A stretch of 9,229 bases of DNA from positions 1 through 9,229 of the forward strand of contig JABFVP010000712.1 in assembly GCA_013362725.1 (NCBI GenBank). The letters run 5' to 3'. This document shows positions 1 through 6,458 of this stretch, in pieces. The stretch's first letter is position 1, and each line of letters opens with the position of its first letter. Source of the DNA: Cupriavidus sp. (GTDB lineage Bacteria > Pseudomonadota > Gammaproteobacteria > Burkholderiales > Burkholderiaceae). The notes below the pieces were generated by a model. The model was given only the letters and a program-made list of their open reading frames with translations. It was not told the origin of the DNA and ran no database searches. Made by a program: the position numbers and the translations under genes.

Positions 1-1
1 G

Positions 2-535
2 GCGGACCAGGACTTCAAGGCCGAGGAAGTCGGACTGAGCACCGGCCTGGTGGCGCTGCGCCAGAACCAGGTCGACGCCGTGATCCAGGTGATCGGCGTG
101 CCCGCCGACAGCATCCGCGATGCGCTCGCAGAAATGCCGCTGCGGCTGCTGCCGCTGGACGAAAAGGCGATCGTCGCGCTGGTGGGCCGCAAGGCGGGCT
201 ATTTCCGCGCATCGATCGCGCCCGGCACCTATCCCGGCCTGAGTGCGCCGGTGCGCACCATCGCCACCGCGGCCGTGCTGGTGACCGGCCCGGACCTGTC
301 CGACGCCGAAGTGGCCGACCTGACGCGGCTGGTCTACCGCAACGGGCGCGACCTGGTCGCGCGCGGCAGCGCCCAGGGCGGACAGATTGCGGTGGCCACG
401 GCGCGCCAGGGGCTGATGATTCCGCAGCATCTGGCGGCGGCCAGGGCGCTGGACGCCATGGGCCCGGCCCGCACCGCGCCGGGCTCCGCCAGGCCTGCCC
501 GGCCGCCGGCAGCGTCCGGAACGCAGGTCAGATAA
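2..535 (+). CDS. TAXI-family TRAP transporter solute-binding subunit, C-terminal part (5' end outside window)
   Basis: This is the last 177 residues of a periplasmic receptor that binds a small organic anion and delivers it to a TRAP permease. The frame is open from the left edge, so the start and signal peptide lie outside the window. Visible family features are a GLVALRQNQVDAV stretch (these receptors commonly have a similar 'G.vaL.dGqlDA' segment), an RLLPLDE segment, the GTYPG turn, and then an alternating hydrophobic stretch (TIATAAVLVTGPDL) followed by a helix. The last about 25 residues are Ala/Pro/Arg-rich and look like an unstructured extension. No TRAP membrane subunit follows; the next gene is convergent. 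It may therefore be an orphan receptor, or its permease may lie upstream. The substrate cannot be inferred. The TAXI assignment is from recalled family motifs. Confidence 0.8.
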   Translation, partial: ADQDFKAEEVGLSTGLVALRQNQVDAVIQVIGVPADSIRDALAEMPLRLLPLDEKAIVALVGRKAGYFRASIAPGTYPGLSAPVRTIATAAVLVTGPDLSDAEVADLTRLVYRNGRDLVARGSAQGGQIAVATARQGLMIPQHLAAARALDAMGPARTAPGSARPARPPAASGTQVR

Positions 536-554
536 GCGCTGCGGGGAGGCGGCT

Positions 555-574
555 GGCCGGCTTCAGCGCCGGCC
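555..574. terminator. GC-rich hairpin between convergent genes, possible bidirectional terminator
   Basis: A perfect inverted repeat, GGCCGGC (555-561) and GCCGGCC (568-574), with a 6-nt loop lies 20 bases after the TAXI stop. It overlaps the stop codon of the convergent 77-aa gene. There is no T-run on either side, so it does not meet the usual intrinsic-terminator pattern. Its place between two convergent genes is the main argument for a role in ending or stabilising transcripts. Confidence 0.35.
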
Positions 575-796
575 CGATACGCCGTAGAACGTTCCTGCGC
601 GTGGATTAGACACCACATAAGCGTGGCGCTGCGCCCAGAACTGTGCGGTACGGAAGGCTTCGGCCTCGCGCTCGCTCCAATCCGTTGCCAGCAACGGCAG
701 GGCCTCGGCATCGGTGGTCAGGTAGACGCGCGCCTGGTAGCGCGCGGATTGCATGGTGCCGGTACGGATGGTGCGGATCGTGACGTGGAGGGTCAT
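563..796 (-). CDS. small protein of unknown function, 77 aa
   Basis: I do not recognise this protein. It has a beta-like N-terminus (VTIRTIRTG), a second strand-like segment (ARVYLTTD), an amphipathic Glu/Ala/Arg helix (EREAEAFRTAQFWAQRH) and a short C-terminal strand ending in basic residues. There is no signal peptide, membrane segment or metal motif, so it is probably cytosolic. The ATG at 796 is preceded by GAGAAG about 8 bases upstream, an acceptable ribosome-binding site; a second in-frame ATG at residue 15 is an alternative. Support for a real gene is the ordered, mixed composition, unlike the Arg/Pro/Ala-rich shadow frames around it, together with the upstream TATGAT box. It is transcribed away from the DM13 gene and towards the TAXI gene. 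Confidence 0.55.
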   Translation of the reverse strand: MTLHVTIRTIRTGTMQSARYQARVYLTTDAEALPLLATDWSEREAEAFRTAQFWAQRHAYVVSNPRAGTFYGVSGRR

Positions 797-825
797 AGGC
801 AGCTTCTCGACAGGGCAACTACCAG

Positions 826-831
826 ATCATA
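826..831 (-). promoter_or_regulatory. candidate -10 box for the 77-aa gene
   Basis: On the minus strand this reads TATGAT (5 of 6 to the sigma-70 -10 consensus), 30 bases before the ATG of the small gene. That would give a leader of about 20 bases. I see no good -35 hexamer at 16-18 bases, so this is a weak call. The rest of 797-959, the divergent space before the DM13 gene, shows no convincing plus-strand promoter. Confidence 0.3.
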
Positions 832-959
832 ACCACTTCCATGTGTTGGATTGGTGAAACCGTTGCGAATGTGCCAAGGCCGCCAACACGCGACGGCGCT
901 GTCAGGTTACGGCGCCAGCGCCGACATACCGGCATTCTTCGTGCCTCCTGGAGCCAGAC

Positions 960-1433
960 ATGCCTGCCCGGCCCGCCATCCTCGTCGTGACCCACCTCGC
1001 CATGCTGGCCGTCGGCTTCGCCGCGGGCATCTACGTCCTGCCGATCCTGACGGCGCAGCCTGGCGCCAGCGCCGCACAGGTACAGGCGATATCGCAACAG
1101 GCGCGCTATGCCGGCACCTTCCGCAAGGACCTGGCCGGCAGCGACGCGCTGCACTGGGCCAGCGGCCGGCTTCATGTCTCGGCCGGGGCGCTCGCCTTCG
1201 AAGGCAGCGTGGCACCGGGGCCCGATTACCGGATCTACCTGGCGCCGGCATTCGTCGACAACAAGCAAGCCTTCCTGCGGATCAAGGACCAGTCCCTGCA
1301 GGTGGCTGAACTGAAGACCTTCGGCAATTTCACCGTGGATCTGCCGGCCGGGGTGGATCCGTCCCGGTATGCGGCGGTGGTGATCTGGTGCGAGCGGTTC
1401 GGGCAGTTTATTGGGGCGGCGGGGTATCGGTAG
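960..1433 (+). CDS. membrane-anchored DM13-domain protein, 157 aa
   Basis: Residues 6-30 form one hydrophobic segment (PAILVVTHLAMLAVGF... to LPIL) with basic Arg4 before it. This suggests an N-terminal membrane anchor with the rest in the periplasm. A short Ala/Gln linker leads to a DM13 domain at about residues 48-156. Its marks are a GTF strand, a GRLHVSAGAL strand pair, APGPDYRIYLAP (85-96), the V.LPAGVDPSRYAAVVIWC segment with Cys144, and the closing F...IGAAGY. DM13 domains have been proposed to act in redox or electron transfer through the conserved Cys, but to my knowledge no bacterial member of this kind has a settled function. The ATG has a good GGAG at 950-953 with a 6-base gap. 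The gene stands alone: its upstream neighbour is divergent and its downstream neighbour convergent, so it should have its own promoter. Confidence 0.85.
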   Translation: MPARPAILVVTHLAMLAVGFAAGIYVLPILTAQPGASAAQVQAISQQARYAGTFRKDLAGSDALHWASGRLHVSAGALAFEGSVAPGPDYRIYLAPAFVDNKQAFLRIKDQSLQVAELKTFGNFTVDLPAGVDPSRYAAVVIWCERFGQFIGAAGYR

Positions 1434-1493
1434 GGACTCGGACAAACTCCGGAGCCATGGCGCCGATGGAGCAGCGAAGCACCCGGACCAAGG

Positions 1494-1522
1494 AAAAAAG
1501 GGCCGATCAAGGCAACCGGCCC
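1494..1522 (-). terminator. intrinsic terminator of the porin gene
   Basis: Read on the minus strand, GGGCCG (1522-1517), an 11-base loop and CGGCCC (1505-1500) are followed directly by six Ts (1499-1494). This is a textbook Rho-independent terminator about 100 bases after the porin stop codon. There is no T-run on the plus-strand side, so it serves the porin transcript and not the convergent DM13 gene. A second, larger inverted repeat (CCCGCCC at 1571-1577 with GGGCGGG at 1599-1605) lies nearer the porin stop but lacks a T-run. Confidence 0.78.
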
Positions 1523-1621
1523 AACGAACCCCGCAAAACCAGCCGCAGGTGTCGATATGAGAGTTAAGCACCCGCCCGTGCTGGCATGGCAGCCGGCCGG
1601 GCGGGCATCAGGCAGTGACGC

Positions 1622-2689
1622 TCAGAAGCGATGACGCAGGCCGATGGTGGCGCCGGTCTGGTTCTCGCCGGCAACCACGGTGCCCACGCCGTTCAGGCCC
1701 AGCGCCGAGCCCGACTTGTTCTTCGAGTAGCCCACGTTCAGGTACACGTCGGTGCGCTTGGACAGCGAGTAGTCCGCCGACAGCACGAACATCCACGGAT
1801 CCGCGTCGCTGTTGCGGGTGTCGTTGTAGTACGCCGCGCCGGTCAGCAGGAACGCCGGGGTGAAGCGGTACTGCGCGCCGGCCCAGTAGACGTTGCTGCG
1901 GGTCGTGGCTGCGGTGGCGCTGGACACGCCGTCGTCGCGCAGCCAGCGGTAGCCCGCGAACACCTTGGCGCCGCCGAAGGCGTAGGCCGTGCCCACCGCC
2001 GCGCGCTTGGCGGCGCGGTCCTGCAGCGCCACCGTGCCGCCCTGGAACTGGTCATACGCTGCGCCGACCGAGAAGCCGCCCATCGCATACGACAGGCCGC
2101 CGCCGAAGTTGCGCCCGACCTTGGTCTCGCCCGGAATTTCGTTGTTGTCGCGGCCGAAGCTGTAGAAGCCGGTGGCGGTCAGGCCGCCGAACTTGCCGGT
2201 GTACTTGACGGCGTTGTCGGCGCGGCCGTTGAAGGCCGAATCGACGCTGTTGAGCGAGTAGCGCGGGCCCACGCCCATCGGGTCGAAGGCGCCGAACAGG
2301 TCGTACAGCGCATTCTGCTGGCGGCCCAGCGTCAGCGCGCCCCAGCCGCCCTGCAGGCCGACGTAGGCCTGGCGGCCGAACAGGCGGTTGCCCTGGCCCG
2401 AGGTGCCGGTATCGACGTCGAAGCCGCTTTCCAGCACGAAGATGCCCTTCAGGCCGCCGCCCAGGTCTTCGGTGCCCCGCAGGCCCCAGCGCGAGCCGGA
2501 CAGGTTGCCCGAGTTCAGGCGCACCGCCGTGCCTTCGGCGCCGCCGCTGCCCGGCACGTGGCTGATCACTTCGACGCCGGCATCGACGATTCCGTAGAGC
2601 GTCACGTTGGACGTGGACTGGGCCGACGCCACCCCGGATGCGGCCGACGCGGCCGCTGCTGCCGTCATTGCAAGGAGAGCTTTCTTCAC
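1622..2689 (-). CDS. general outer-membrane porin (Burkholderiaceae type), 355 aa, GTG start
   Basis: This is a general diffusion porin, expected as a 16-stranded trimeric barrel in the outer membrane. The start is taken as the GTG at 2689, because it places VKK and a hydrophobic Ala-rich stretch at the N-terminus, with an ASA|Q signal cleavage site after residue 23. The open frame runs 32 codons further upstream but would bury that signal. AGAGA about 8 bases before the GTG is a weak ribosome-binding site. Mature features are the first strand NVTLYGIVDAGVEV, SRWGLRGTEDLGGGLKG, the FGRQAYVGL and GALTLGRQ strands, many alternating aromatic/hydrophobic strands, and the C-terminal GLRHRF ending in Phe, the signal for the BAM machinery. 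Length is normal for the family. Pore selectivity cannot be read. The gene is monocistronic, with its own terminator, and divergent from the PBP gene. Confidence 0.93.
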   Translation of the reverse strand: MKKALLAMTAAAAASAASGVASAQSTSNVTLYGIVDAGVEVISHVPGSGGAEGTAVRLNSGNLSGSRWGLRGTEDLGGGLKGIFVLESGFDVDTGTSGQGNRLFGRQAYVGLQGGWGALTLGRQQNALYDLFGAFDPMGVGPRYSLNSVDSAFNGRADNAVKYTGKFGGLTATGFYSFGRDNNEIPGETKVGRNFGGGLSYAMGGFSVGAAYDQFQGGTVALQDRAAKRAAVGTAYAFGGAKVFAGYRWLRDDGVSSATAATTRSNVYWAGAQYRFTPAFLLTGAAYYNDTRNSDADPWMFVLSADYSLSKRTDVYLNVGYSKNKSGSALGLNGVGTVVAGENQTGATIGLRHRF

Positions 2690-3010
2690 TGTAATTTCTC
2701 TGTGTTCTGTTGAGGCACGACACCGCACCGGACCCAAGGCCCTGATCGCCATGGATAGCCATGGGGATCCGGCCCAGCCGGGCACCCCGGCAACGGCGCA
2801 TCGTCCGCACGATTGGCGGCCCCGGCATTGTGGCGGCGCAATATGAAAGCTTTGTGACCCATGCTTCGCAGCAGGAAGTGGCGCATCGCGCCCGGCTGGG
2901 GGTTTTCCCTGTAACCGGCGAGAACGTTTTGGTAGGATGCAGGCTTTTCCGACGACGGTAATGCCAGTGTTCCGTGCCGCCCCGCGCCTGTGCCTCGACC
3001 GCTTCGCCTC
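2690..3010. other. divergent control region between porin and PBP genes
   Basis: These roughly 320 bases must hold the porin promoter (leftward) and the PBP promoter (rightward). I find no convincing -35/-10 pair for either. The AT-richer patch near 2838-2856 (around ATATGAAAGCTTTGTGA) is the likeliest promoter or operator zone. TAGGAT at 2933-2938 is a weak candidate -10 for the PBP, without a matching -35. A hairpin, CCATGG (2749-2754) and CCATGG (2759-2764) with a 4-base loop, would lie in the porin leader if transcription starts upstream of it. The right end carries a possible 17-codon leader ORF (2961-3014). Confidence 0.5.
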
Positions 3011-3014
3011 ATGA
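2961..3014 (+). CDS. possible 17-aa leader ORF overlapping the PBP start
   Basis: An ATG at 2961 opens 17 codons (MPVFRAAPRLCLDRFAS) ending in TGA at 3012-3014. The TGA overlaps the PBP ATG at 3011 as ATGA, the usual arrangement for translational coupling. The PBP ATG has no visible ribosome-binding site of its own, so coupling would explain its translation. The leader's own ribosome-binding site (around GACGACGG) is weak. Chance overlap is quite possible with so short a frame. Confidence 0.3.
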   Translation: MPVFRAAPRLCLDRFAS

Positions 3015-5632
3015 AGCTGGCTGAGATCAAGACCCGGCTTGCCCCGCTGCTTGCCTCGTTCCCTGCCTCACTGCCCGCCCCCGTCCGGCAAGGCCTGTCC
3101 CGACTGTCGGCGCACACCGCGCGCGCCGGCGTGACGCGGCCCGGCACGCTGCGCCCCACCCGGCGCGGCCTGCTGTTCGGCCTGGCCGCGCTTCCGGCGG
3201 CGTTGCTGCTCTATGTGCTGGTGCTGATCCCGTTCACGCCGGGCATCAGCGATATCCGCAAGGCCAAGTCCGAGCAGCCGGCCCAGGTGCTGTCCGCCGA
3301 CGGCAAGGAGCTGGCGGTGTTCAAGTGGGCCAATCGCGACTGGGTGCCGCTCAAGCAGATCTCGCCCAACGTGGTGGCGGCGCTGATCGCCACCGAAGAC
3401 CACCGCTTCTACCAGCACCACGGCCTGGACTGGCGCCGCATCGCCTCGGCCGCGCTGCATACGTTTTCCGGCGACCGCCAGGGCGGGTCCACCATCACCC
3501 AGCAGCTGGCGCGCAATCTCTATCCCGACGAGATCGGCCGCGCCCCCACGCTGACGCGCAAGCTCAAGGAAGCGATCACCGCGCTGAAGATCGAGGCGCT
3601 CTACACCAAGGACGAGATCCTCGAGACCTATCTCAACACGGTGCCGTTCCTGTACAACGCCTTCGGCATCGAGATGGCGGCGCGCACCTATTTCGACCGC
3701 CCCGCCCGCTCGCTCGACGTGCTGCAGAGCGCCACGCTGATCGGCATGCTTAAGGGCAACAGCTACTACAACCCGGTGCTCAACCCGGAGCGCGCGCTCG
3801 ACCGGCGCAATACCGTGCTGGGCCAGATGGTCAAGCGCGGCAAGCTCGACGCGGCGCGCTACGAGCAGCTGAAAAAGCGCCCGCTGCGCATCGACTTCGA
3901 GCGCCAGACCGAGCCGCCCGGCCCCGCGCCCCACTTTGCGCAGCAGCTGCGCAAGTGGCTGATCGGCTGGGCCGACCGCAACGGTTACGACATCTACGCC
4001 GACGGCCTGGTGGTCCACACCACCATCGACGCGCGCCTGCAGGCCATGGCCACGCAGGCCGTGGTGCAGCAGGGCAACCGGCTGCAGGCGGTCGCCAACG
4101 CCGCCTGGGCGCCGCGCGCGGGCTGGGCCGCCAACAAGCCGCTGGTGCAGGCCCTGGTGCGCGAGACCCCGGAGTACCGCGCCGCCGTCGCCGCCGGCAC
4201 CGCGCCGGACGAGGCGCTGCGCCAGCTGATGGCCGACAGCGCCTTCCTGCGCGCGCTGCACCAGAGCAAGACCCGGATCCAGGCCGGCTTCCTGGCGCTC
4301 GACCCGCGCAACGGCGAGATCCGGGCCTGGGTCGGCAGCCGCGACTACACCCAGGACGCGTTCGACCACGTACAGCAGGCGCGCCGCCAGCCGGGTTCGA
4401 CCTTCAAGCCCTTCGTCTACGGGGCGGCCTTCGACGAGGGCAAGACTCCAGACGACACGCTGGTGGACCAGCCGGTGGAAATCGAGCTGGCCGGCGGCGA
4501 GATCTGGCGCCCCAGCGACGAAGGCCGCCCCACCGGCCGCGCCATGACGCTGCGCGACGGCCTGGTCTATTCGCGCAACACCATCACCGCGCAGCTGATG
4601 CAGGAAGTGGGCCCCGCGCGCGTGGCGCGCCTGGCGCGCAACATGGGCGTGCGCGACAGCCAGCTCGACGTGGTGCCGTCGCTGGCTCTGGGCACCAGCC
4701 CGGTCACGCTGAAGGAAATGGTGGCTGCCTACGGCACCATCGCGAATGCCGGCGACTACATCGCACCGACCATGGTGACGCGCATCGAAGACCGCCAGGG
4801 CAATGTGCTGCAGGTGTTCCGCCCCGCGCGCGCCGAGCACGCGCTGCCTGCCGCCGCCACGCAAACCCTGCTCGACGTGATGCGCGACGTGATCGACCGC
4901 GGCACCGGCGCCGGCATCCGTTCGCGCTTCGGCATCCGCGCCGACGTCGCCGGCAAGACCGGCACCACCCAGGACAATGCCGACGGCTGGTTCATCCTGA
5001 TGCATCCGGAACTGGTGGCGGGCGCCTGGGTCGGCTTCAACGACAGCCGCATCACGCTGCGCAGCGACTACTGGGGCCAGGGGGCGCACAGCGCGCTGCC
5101 GATGGTGGGCGATTTCTACCAGCGCGCCCTGCGCGCGCGCATCATCGATGGCCGCGCGCGCTTTGCCGAGCACGAGGAAACGCATCTGTTCGCCTCGCTG
5201 GGCACGCAGCTGCGCGGCTGGTTCAGCCAGCTGTTCACGCGCGACAAGGCCAGCGAAACCCCGGCACCGCGCCCGGCGCCGCGCCGCCCGGTCTTGCCGG
5301 CGCAGGAAGCCGAGAACGCGCCACCGGCAGGCGCGGCCTCGGCCGCGGTGGCGGATGGAGACCACGATGAATCCAGCCTGGCGTTGGATCGGGGGGAGAC
5401 GGTGATGGCGGTGCCGCCGGGCTTCGCTACGGACGCCGCCGCGGCACGCGCTGGGGATGCGCCGCCGGCGTCGGCGGCGCCGGTGTCGCCAGCGGCTTCA
5501 GGTTCGGCCGCCTATCCGGGCGTCCCGATCCCACCAGCGGTGCCTGCGCCTGCTGCCCCGCCCGCTTATGCTCCACCGACCAATGCTCCGGCGCCGGCAA
5601 GCGGCGCCTTGCCCAACGCTGCACCGGGCTAA
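3011..5632 (+). CDS. class A penicillin-binding protein (bifunctional transglycosylase/transpeptidase)
   Basis: This enzyme polymerises lipid II into glycan strands and cross-links the peptides; it is anchored in the inner membrane and acts in the periplasm. I prefer the ATG at 3011 (873 aa). An in-frame GTG at 2990 would add 7 residues; neither start has a clear ribosome-binding site. Numbering from that GTG, one membrane helix (about 60-83) is followed by the GT51 domain, with catalytic Glu136 in ATEDHRFYQHHG, then GGSTITQQLARN (165-176), RKLKEAI and KDEILETYLN. The transpeptidase domain has nucleophile Ser470 and Lys473 in PGSTFKP, Ser528-Arg-Asn530 and KTGTT (656-660), so both active sites are intact. 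The linker between the domains (about 345-432) shows no obvious OB-type insert like that of E. coli PBP1A. The last about 130 residues are Pro/Ala-rich and disordered. Its solitary position suggests an accessory class A PBP rather than the main mrcA gene. Confidence 0.93.
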   Translation: MKLAEIKTRLAPLLASFPASLPAPVRQGLSRLSAHTARAGVTRPGTLRPTRRGLLFGLAALPAALLLYVLVLIPFTPGISDIRKAKSEQPAQVLSADGKELAVFKWANRDWVPLKQISPNVVAALIATEDHRFYQHHGLDWRRIASAALHTFSGDRQGGSTITQQLARNLYPDEIGRAPTLTRKLKEAITALKIEALYTKDEILETYLNTVPFLYNAFGIEMAARTYFDRPARSLDVLQSATLIGMLKGNSYYNPVLNPERALDRRNTVLGQMVKRGKLDAARYEQLKKRPLRIDFERQTEPPGPAPHFAQQLRKWLIGWADRNGYDIYADGLVVHTTIDARLQAMATQAVVQQGNRLQAVANAAWAPRAGWAANKPLVQALVRETPEYRAAVAAGTAPDEALRQLMADSAFLRALHQSKTRIQAGFLALDPRNGEIRAWVGSRDYTQDAFDHVQQARRQPGSTFKPFVYGAAFDEGKTPDDTLVDQPVEIELAGGEIWRPSDEGRPTGRAMTLRDGLVYSRNTITAQLMQEVGPARVARLARNMGVRDSQLDVVPSLALGTSPVTLKEMVAAYGTIANAGDYIAPTMVTRIEDRQGNVLQVFRPARAEHALPAAATQTLLDVMRDVIDRGTGAGIRSRFGIRADVAGKTGTTQDNADGWFILMHPELVAGAWVGFNDSRITLRSDYWGQGAHSALPMVGDFYQRALRARIIDGRARFAEHEETHLFASLGTQLRGWFSQLFTRDKASETPAPRPAPRRPVLPAQEAENAPPAGAASAAVADGDHDESSLALDRGETVMAVPPGFATDAAAARAGDAPPASAAPVSPAASGSAAYPGVPIPPAVPAPAAPPAYAPPTNAPAPASGALPNAAPG
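5270..5629 (+). repeat. Pro/Ala-rich low-complexity tail of the PBP
   Basis: This segment encodes a run dominated by Pro and Ala (for example PAPRPAPRRP, then PPAVPAPAAPPAYAPP), with only one acidic patch (DGDHDESS). It follows the last folded transpeptidase segment and an amphipathic stretch (QLRGWFSQLFTRD). It is coding, not a DNA tandem array: the codons vary while the composition stays biased. Such tails usually act as flexible periplasmic spacers or partner-binding segments; the role here is unknown. Confidence 0.65.
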
Positions 5633-5682
5633 CGTTGGAGCGTTGCCGCCCCGCAGCAGATGGGAAAACTGCCCGCCCGCTT

Positions 5683-6090
5683 CTATATGGGATTCAGCCA
5701 GTTTTCACAGCGCAATCCCTTCACGCGCGCAAATTCCCCAATGTTGTCGGTTACCAGCACGGCATCGAGTGACAGAGCATGCGCGGCAATCAGCATGTCA
5801 TTGGCTCCAATCACCCGGCCACTGTTTTCCAAGGCAGCGCGTAAGCTGCCATAGCGAACATCGGCATCGCCGTCCAGCGGCAACACCCGCAGCCCCGCGA
5901 GGGCGTCCCTGACACGTTCACTCAACGCTGCGGAGCCCTTCTTGGCGGCGCCGAAGCGGAGTTCAGCCGCCACGATGATGGAAGTGCACAAGCTGGCGGG
6001 CTCGATCGAAGCGATCCGCGCGGCGCAGGCACCGCGCGTATTGCGGATGGCGTCCGAAATAATGTTGGTATCGAGCAGAAACAAGGTCAT
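5683..6090 (-). CDS. vapC: VapC-type PIN-domain ribonuclease toxin, 135 aa
   Basis: This is a single PIN domain, the toxin of a type II toxin-antitoxin pair. VapC proteins are Mg-dependent endoribonucleases, several of which cut tRNA or rRNA; the target here is unknown. The acidic active-site residues are all present: Asp7 in LLDTNI, Glu43 in VAAELRFGA, Asp98 in ANDMLIAAHAL and Asp115 in LVTDN. Length is normal for the family, and the C-terminus (CENWLNPI) is a common VapC ending, so the gene looks intact. Its ATG overlaps the antitoxin stop as TGATG, so translation should be coupled to vapB. It is convergent with the PBP gene, 50 bases from its stop, and I see no terminator between them. Confidence 0.92.
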   Translation of the reverse strand: MTLFLLDTNIISDAIRNTRGACAARIASIEPASLCTSIIVAAELRFGAAKKGSAALSERVRDALAGLRVLPLDGDADVRYGSLRAALENSGRVIGANDMLIAAHALSLDAVLVTDNIGEFARVKGLRCENWLNPI

Positions 6091-6332
6091 CAGAGATCGA
6101 CATCGTCTGCAGGCAGGCTATCGATCCCAGGCCAATCCACATCGATAGGTTCCCATTGCGCCAACAGGACTCGCAATGGCATCGACGCAACCGGCTCGAT
6201 GATTAGGTGATCGCCTTCACGACGCAAGATGGCCTCTTCGCCTGGCAACTCGAACTCACGCGGAATGCGAATCGCCTGGTTGCGGCCATTGCGGAACAGT
6301 CTTACATGGCGGATTTCGTCAGTCTGAGCCAT
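6090..6332 (-). CDS. vapB: VapB-type antitoxin with AbrB-like DNA-binding domain, 80 aa
   Basis: This is the antitoxin partner of VapC and probably the repressor of the operon. The N-terminal half (HVRLFRNGRNQAIRIPREF, then ILRREGDHLIIEP) is the swapped-hairpin AbrB/MazE-like domain typical of VapB, with the characteristic NGR.QA.R.P core. The C-terminal part (from about residue 50, LLAQWEPIDVDWPG to LPADDVDL) is acidic and fits the toxin-wrapping segment. I chose the ATG at 6332 because GGGGG (6343-6339) lies 6 bases upstream and the protein then begins just before the domain. A TTG at 6368 would add 12 residues but would translate through the presumed operator. The stop overlaps the vapC ATG. 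Confidence 0.9.
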   Translation of the reverse strand: MAQTDEIRHVRLFRNGRNQAIRIPREFELPGEEAILRREGDHLIIEPVASMPLRVLLAQWEPIDVDWPGIDSLPADDVDL

Positions 6333-6344
6333 CCATAACCCCCA

Positions 6345-6385
6345 AGCATATGCCTCAGCATATGCCAAATATCTGGCGAACGCAA
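6345..6385 (-). promoter_or_regulatory. vapBC promoter with repeated palindromic operator
   Basis: Two exact copies of AGCATATGCC (6345-6354 and 6357-6366) are spaced 12 bases start to start. Each contains the palindrome GCATATGC. On the minus strand, TTGCGT (6385-6380) and TATGCT (6362-6357) are separated by 17 bases and make a plausible -35/-10 pair, with a start near 6350 and a short leader before the GGGGG ribosome-binding site. The -10 box sits inside one palindrome. VapB-VapC complexes are known to bind inverted repeats in their own promoter; that these repeats are the site is an inference. Confidence 0.55.
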
Positions 6386-6458
6386 TGAGCTGAAGAACCT
6401 TTACCGCATCACATTCTCTTGAAAACCGCGATCACCAAGATTGCTAATGCCGGCTACT

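Noticed and set aside
819..1571. 250-codon minus-strand frame across the DM13 gene
   Set aside because: There is no domain, it covers the clear DM13 gene, and it runs over the porin terminator.
1571..1605. CCCGCCC/GGGCGGG inverted repeat after the porin as its terminator
   Set aside because: The loop is 21 bases and no T-run follows; the 1494-1522 hairpin with six Ts is much better.
1631..2713. 360-codon open frame on the plus strand opposite the porin
   Set aside because: It is an antisense shadow of the porin with biased Ala/Arg/Val composition and no recognisable domain.
3068..5365. 765-codon open frame on the minus strand opposite the PBP gene
   Set aside because: It is a shadow of GC-rich codon bias in the PBP: the sequence is Ala/Gly/Arg/Val/His-rich without domains, while the plus-strand frame has all PBP motifs.
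3955..5370. 471-codon plus-strand frame overlapping the PBP in another phase
   Set aside because: Its composition is Arg/Gly/Ala/His-rich shadow sequence; it could suggest a frameshift, but the PBP frame is continuous through all motifs.
6333..6368. TTG-initiated longer VapB (12 extra residues)
   Set aside because: It would translate through the repeated operator and -10 box; the ATG at 6332 has a good ribosome-binding site and fits the domain start.
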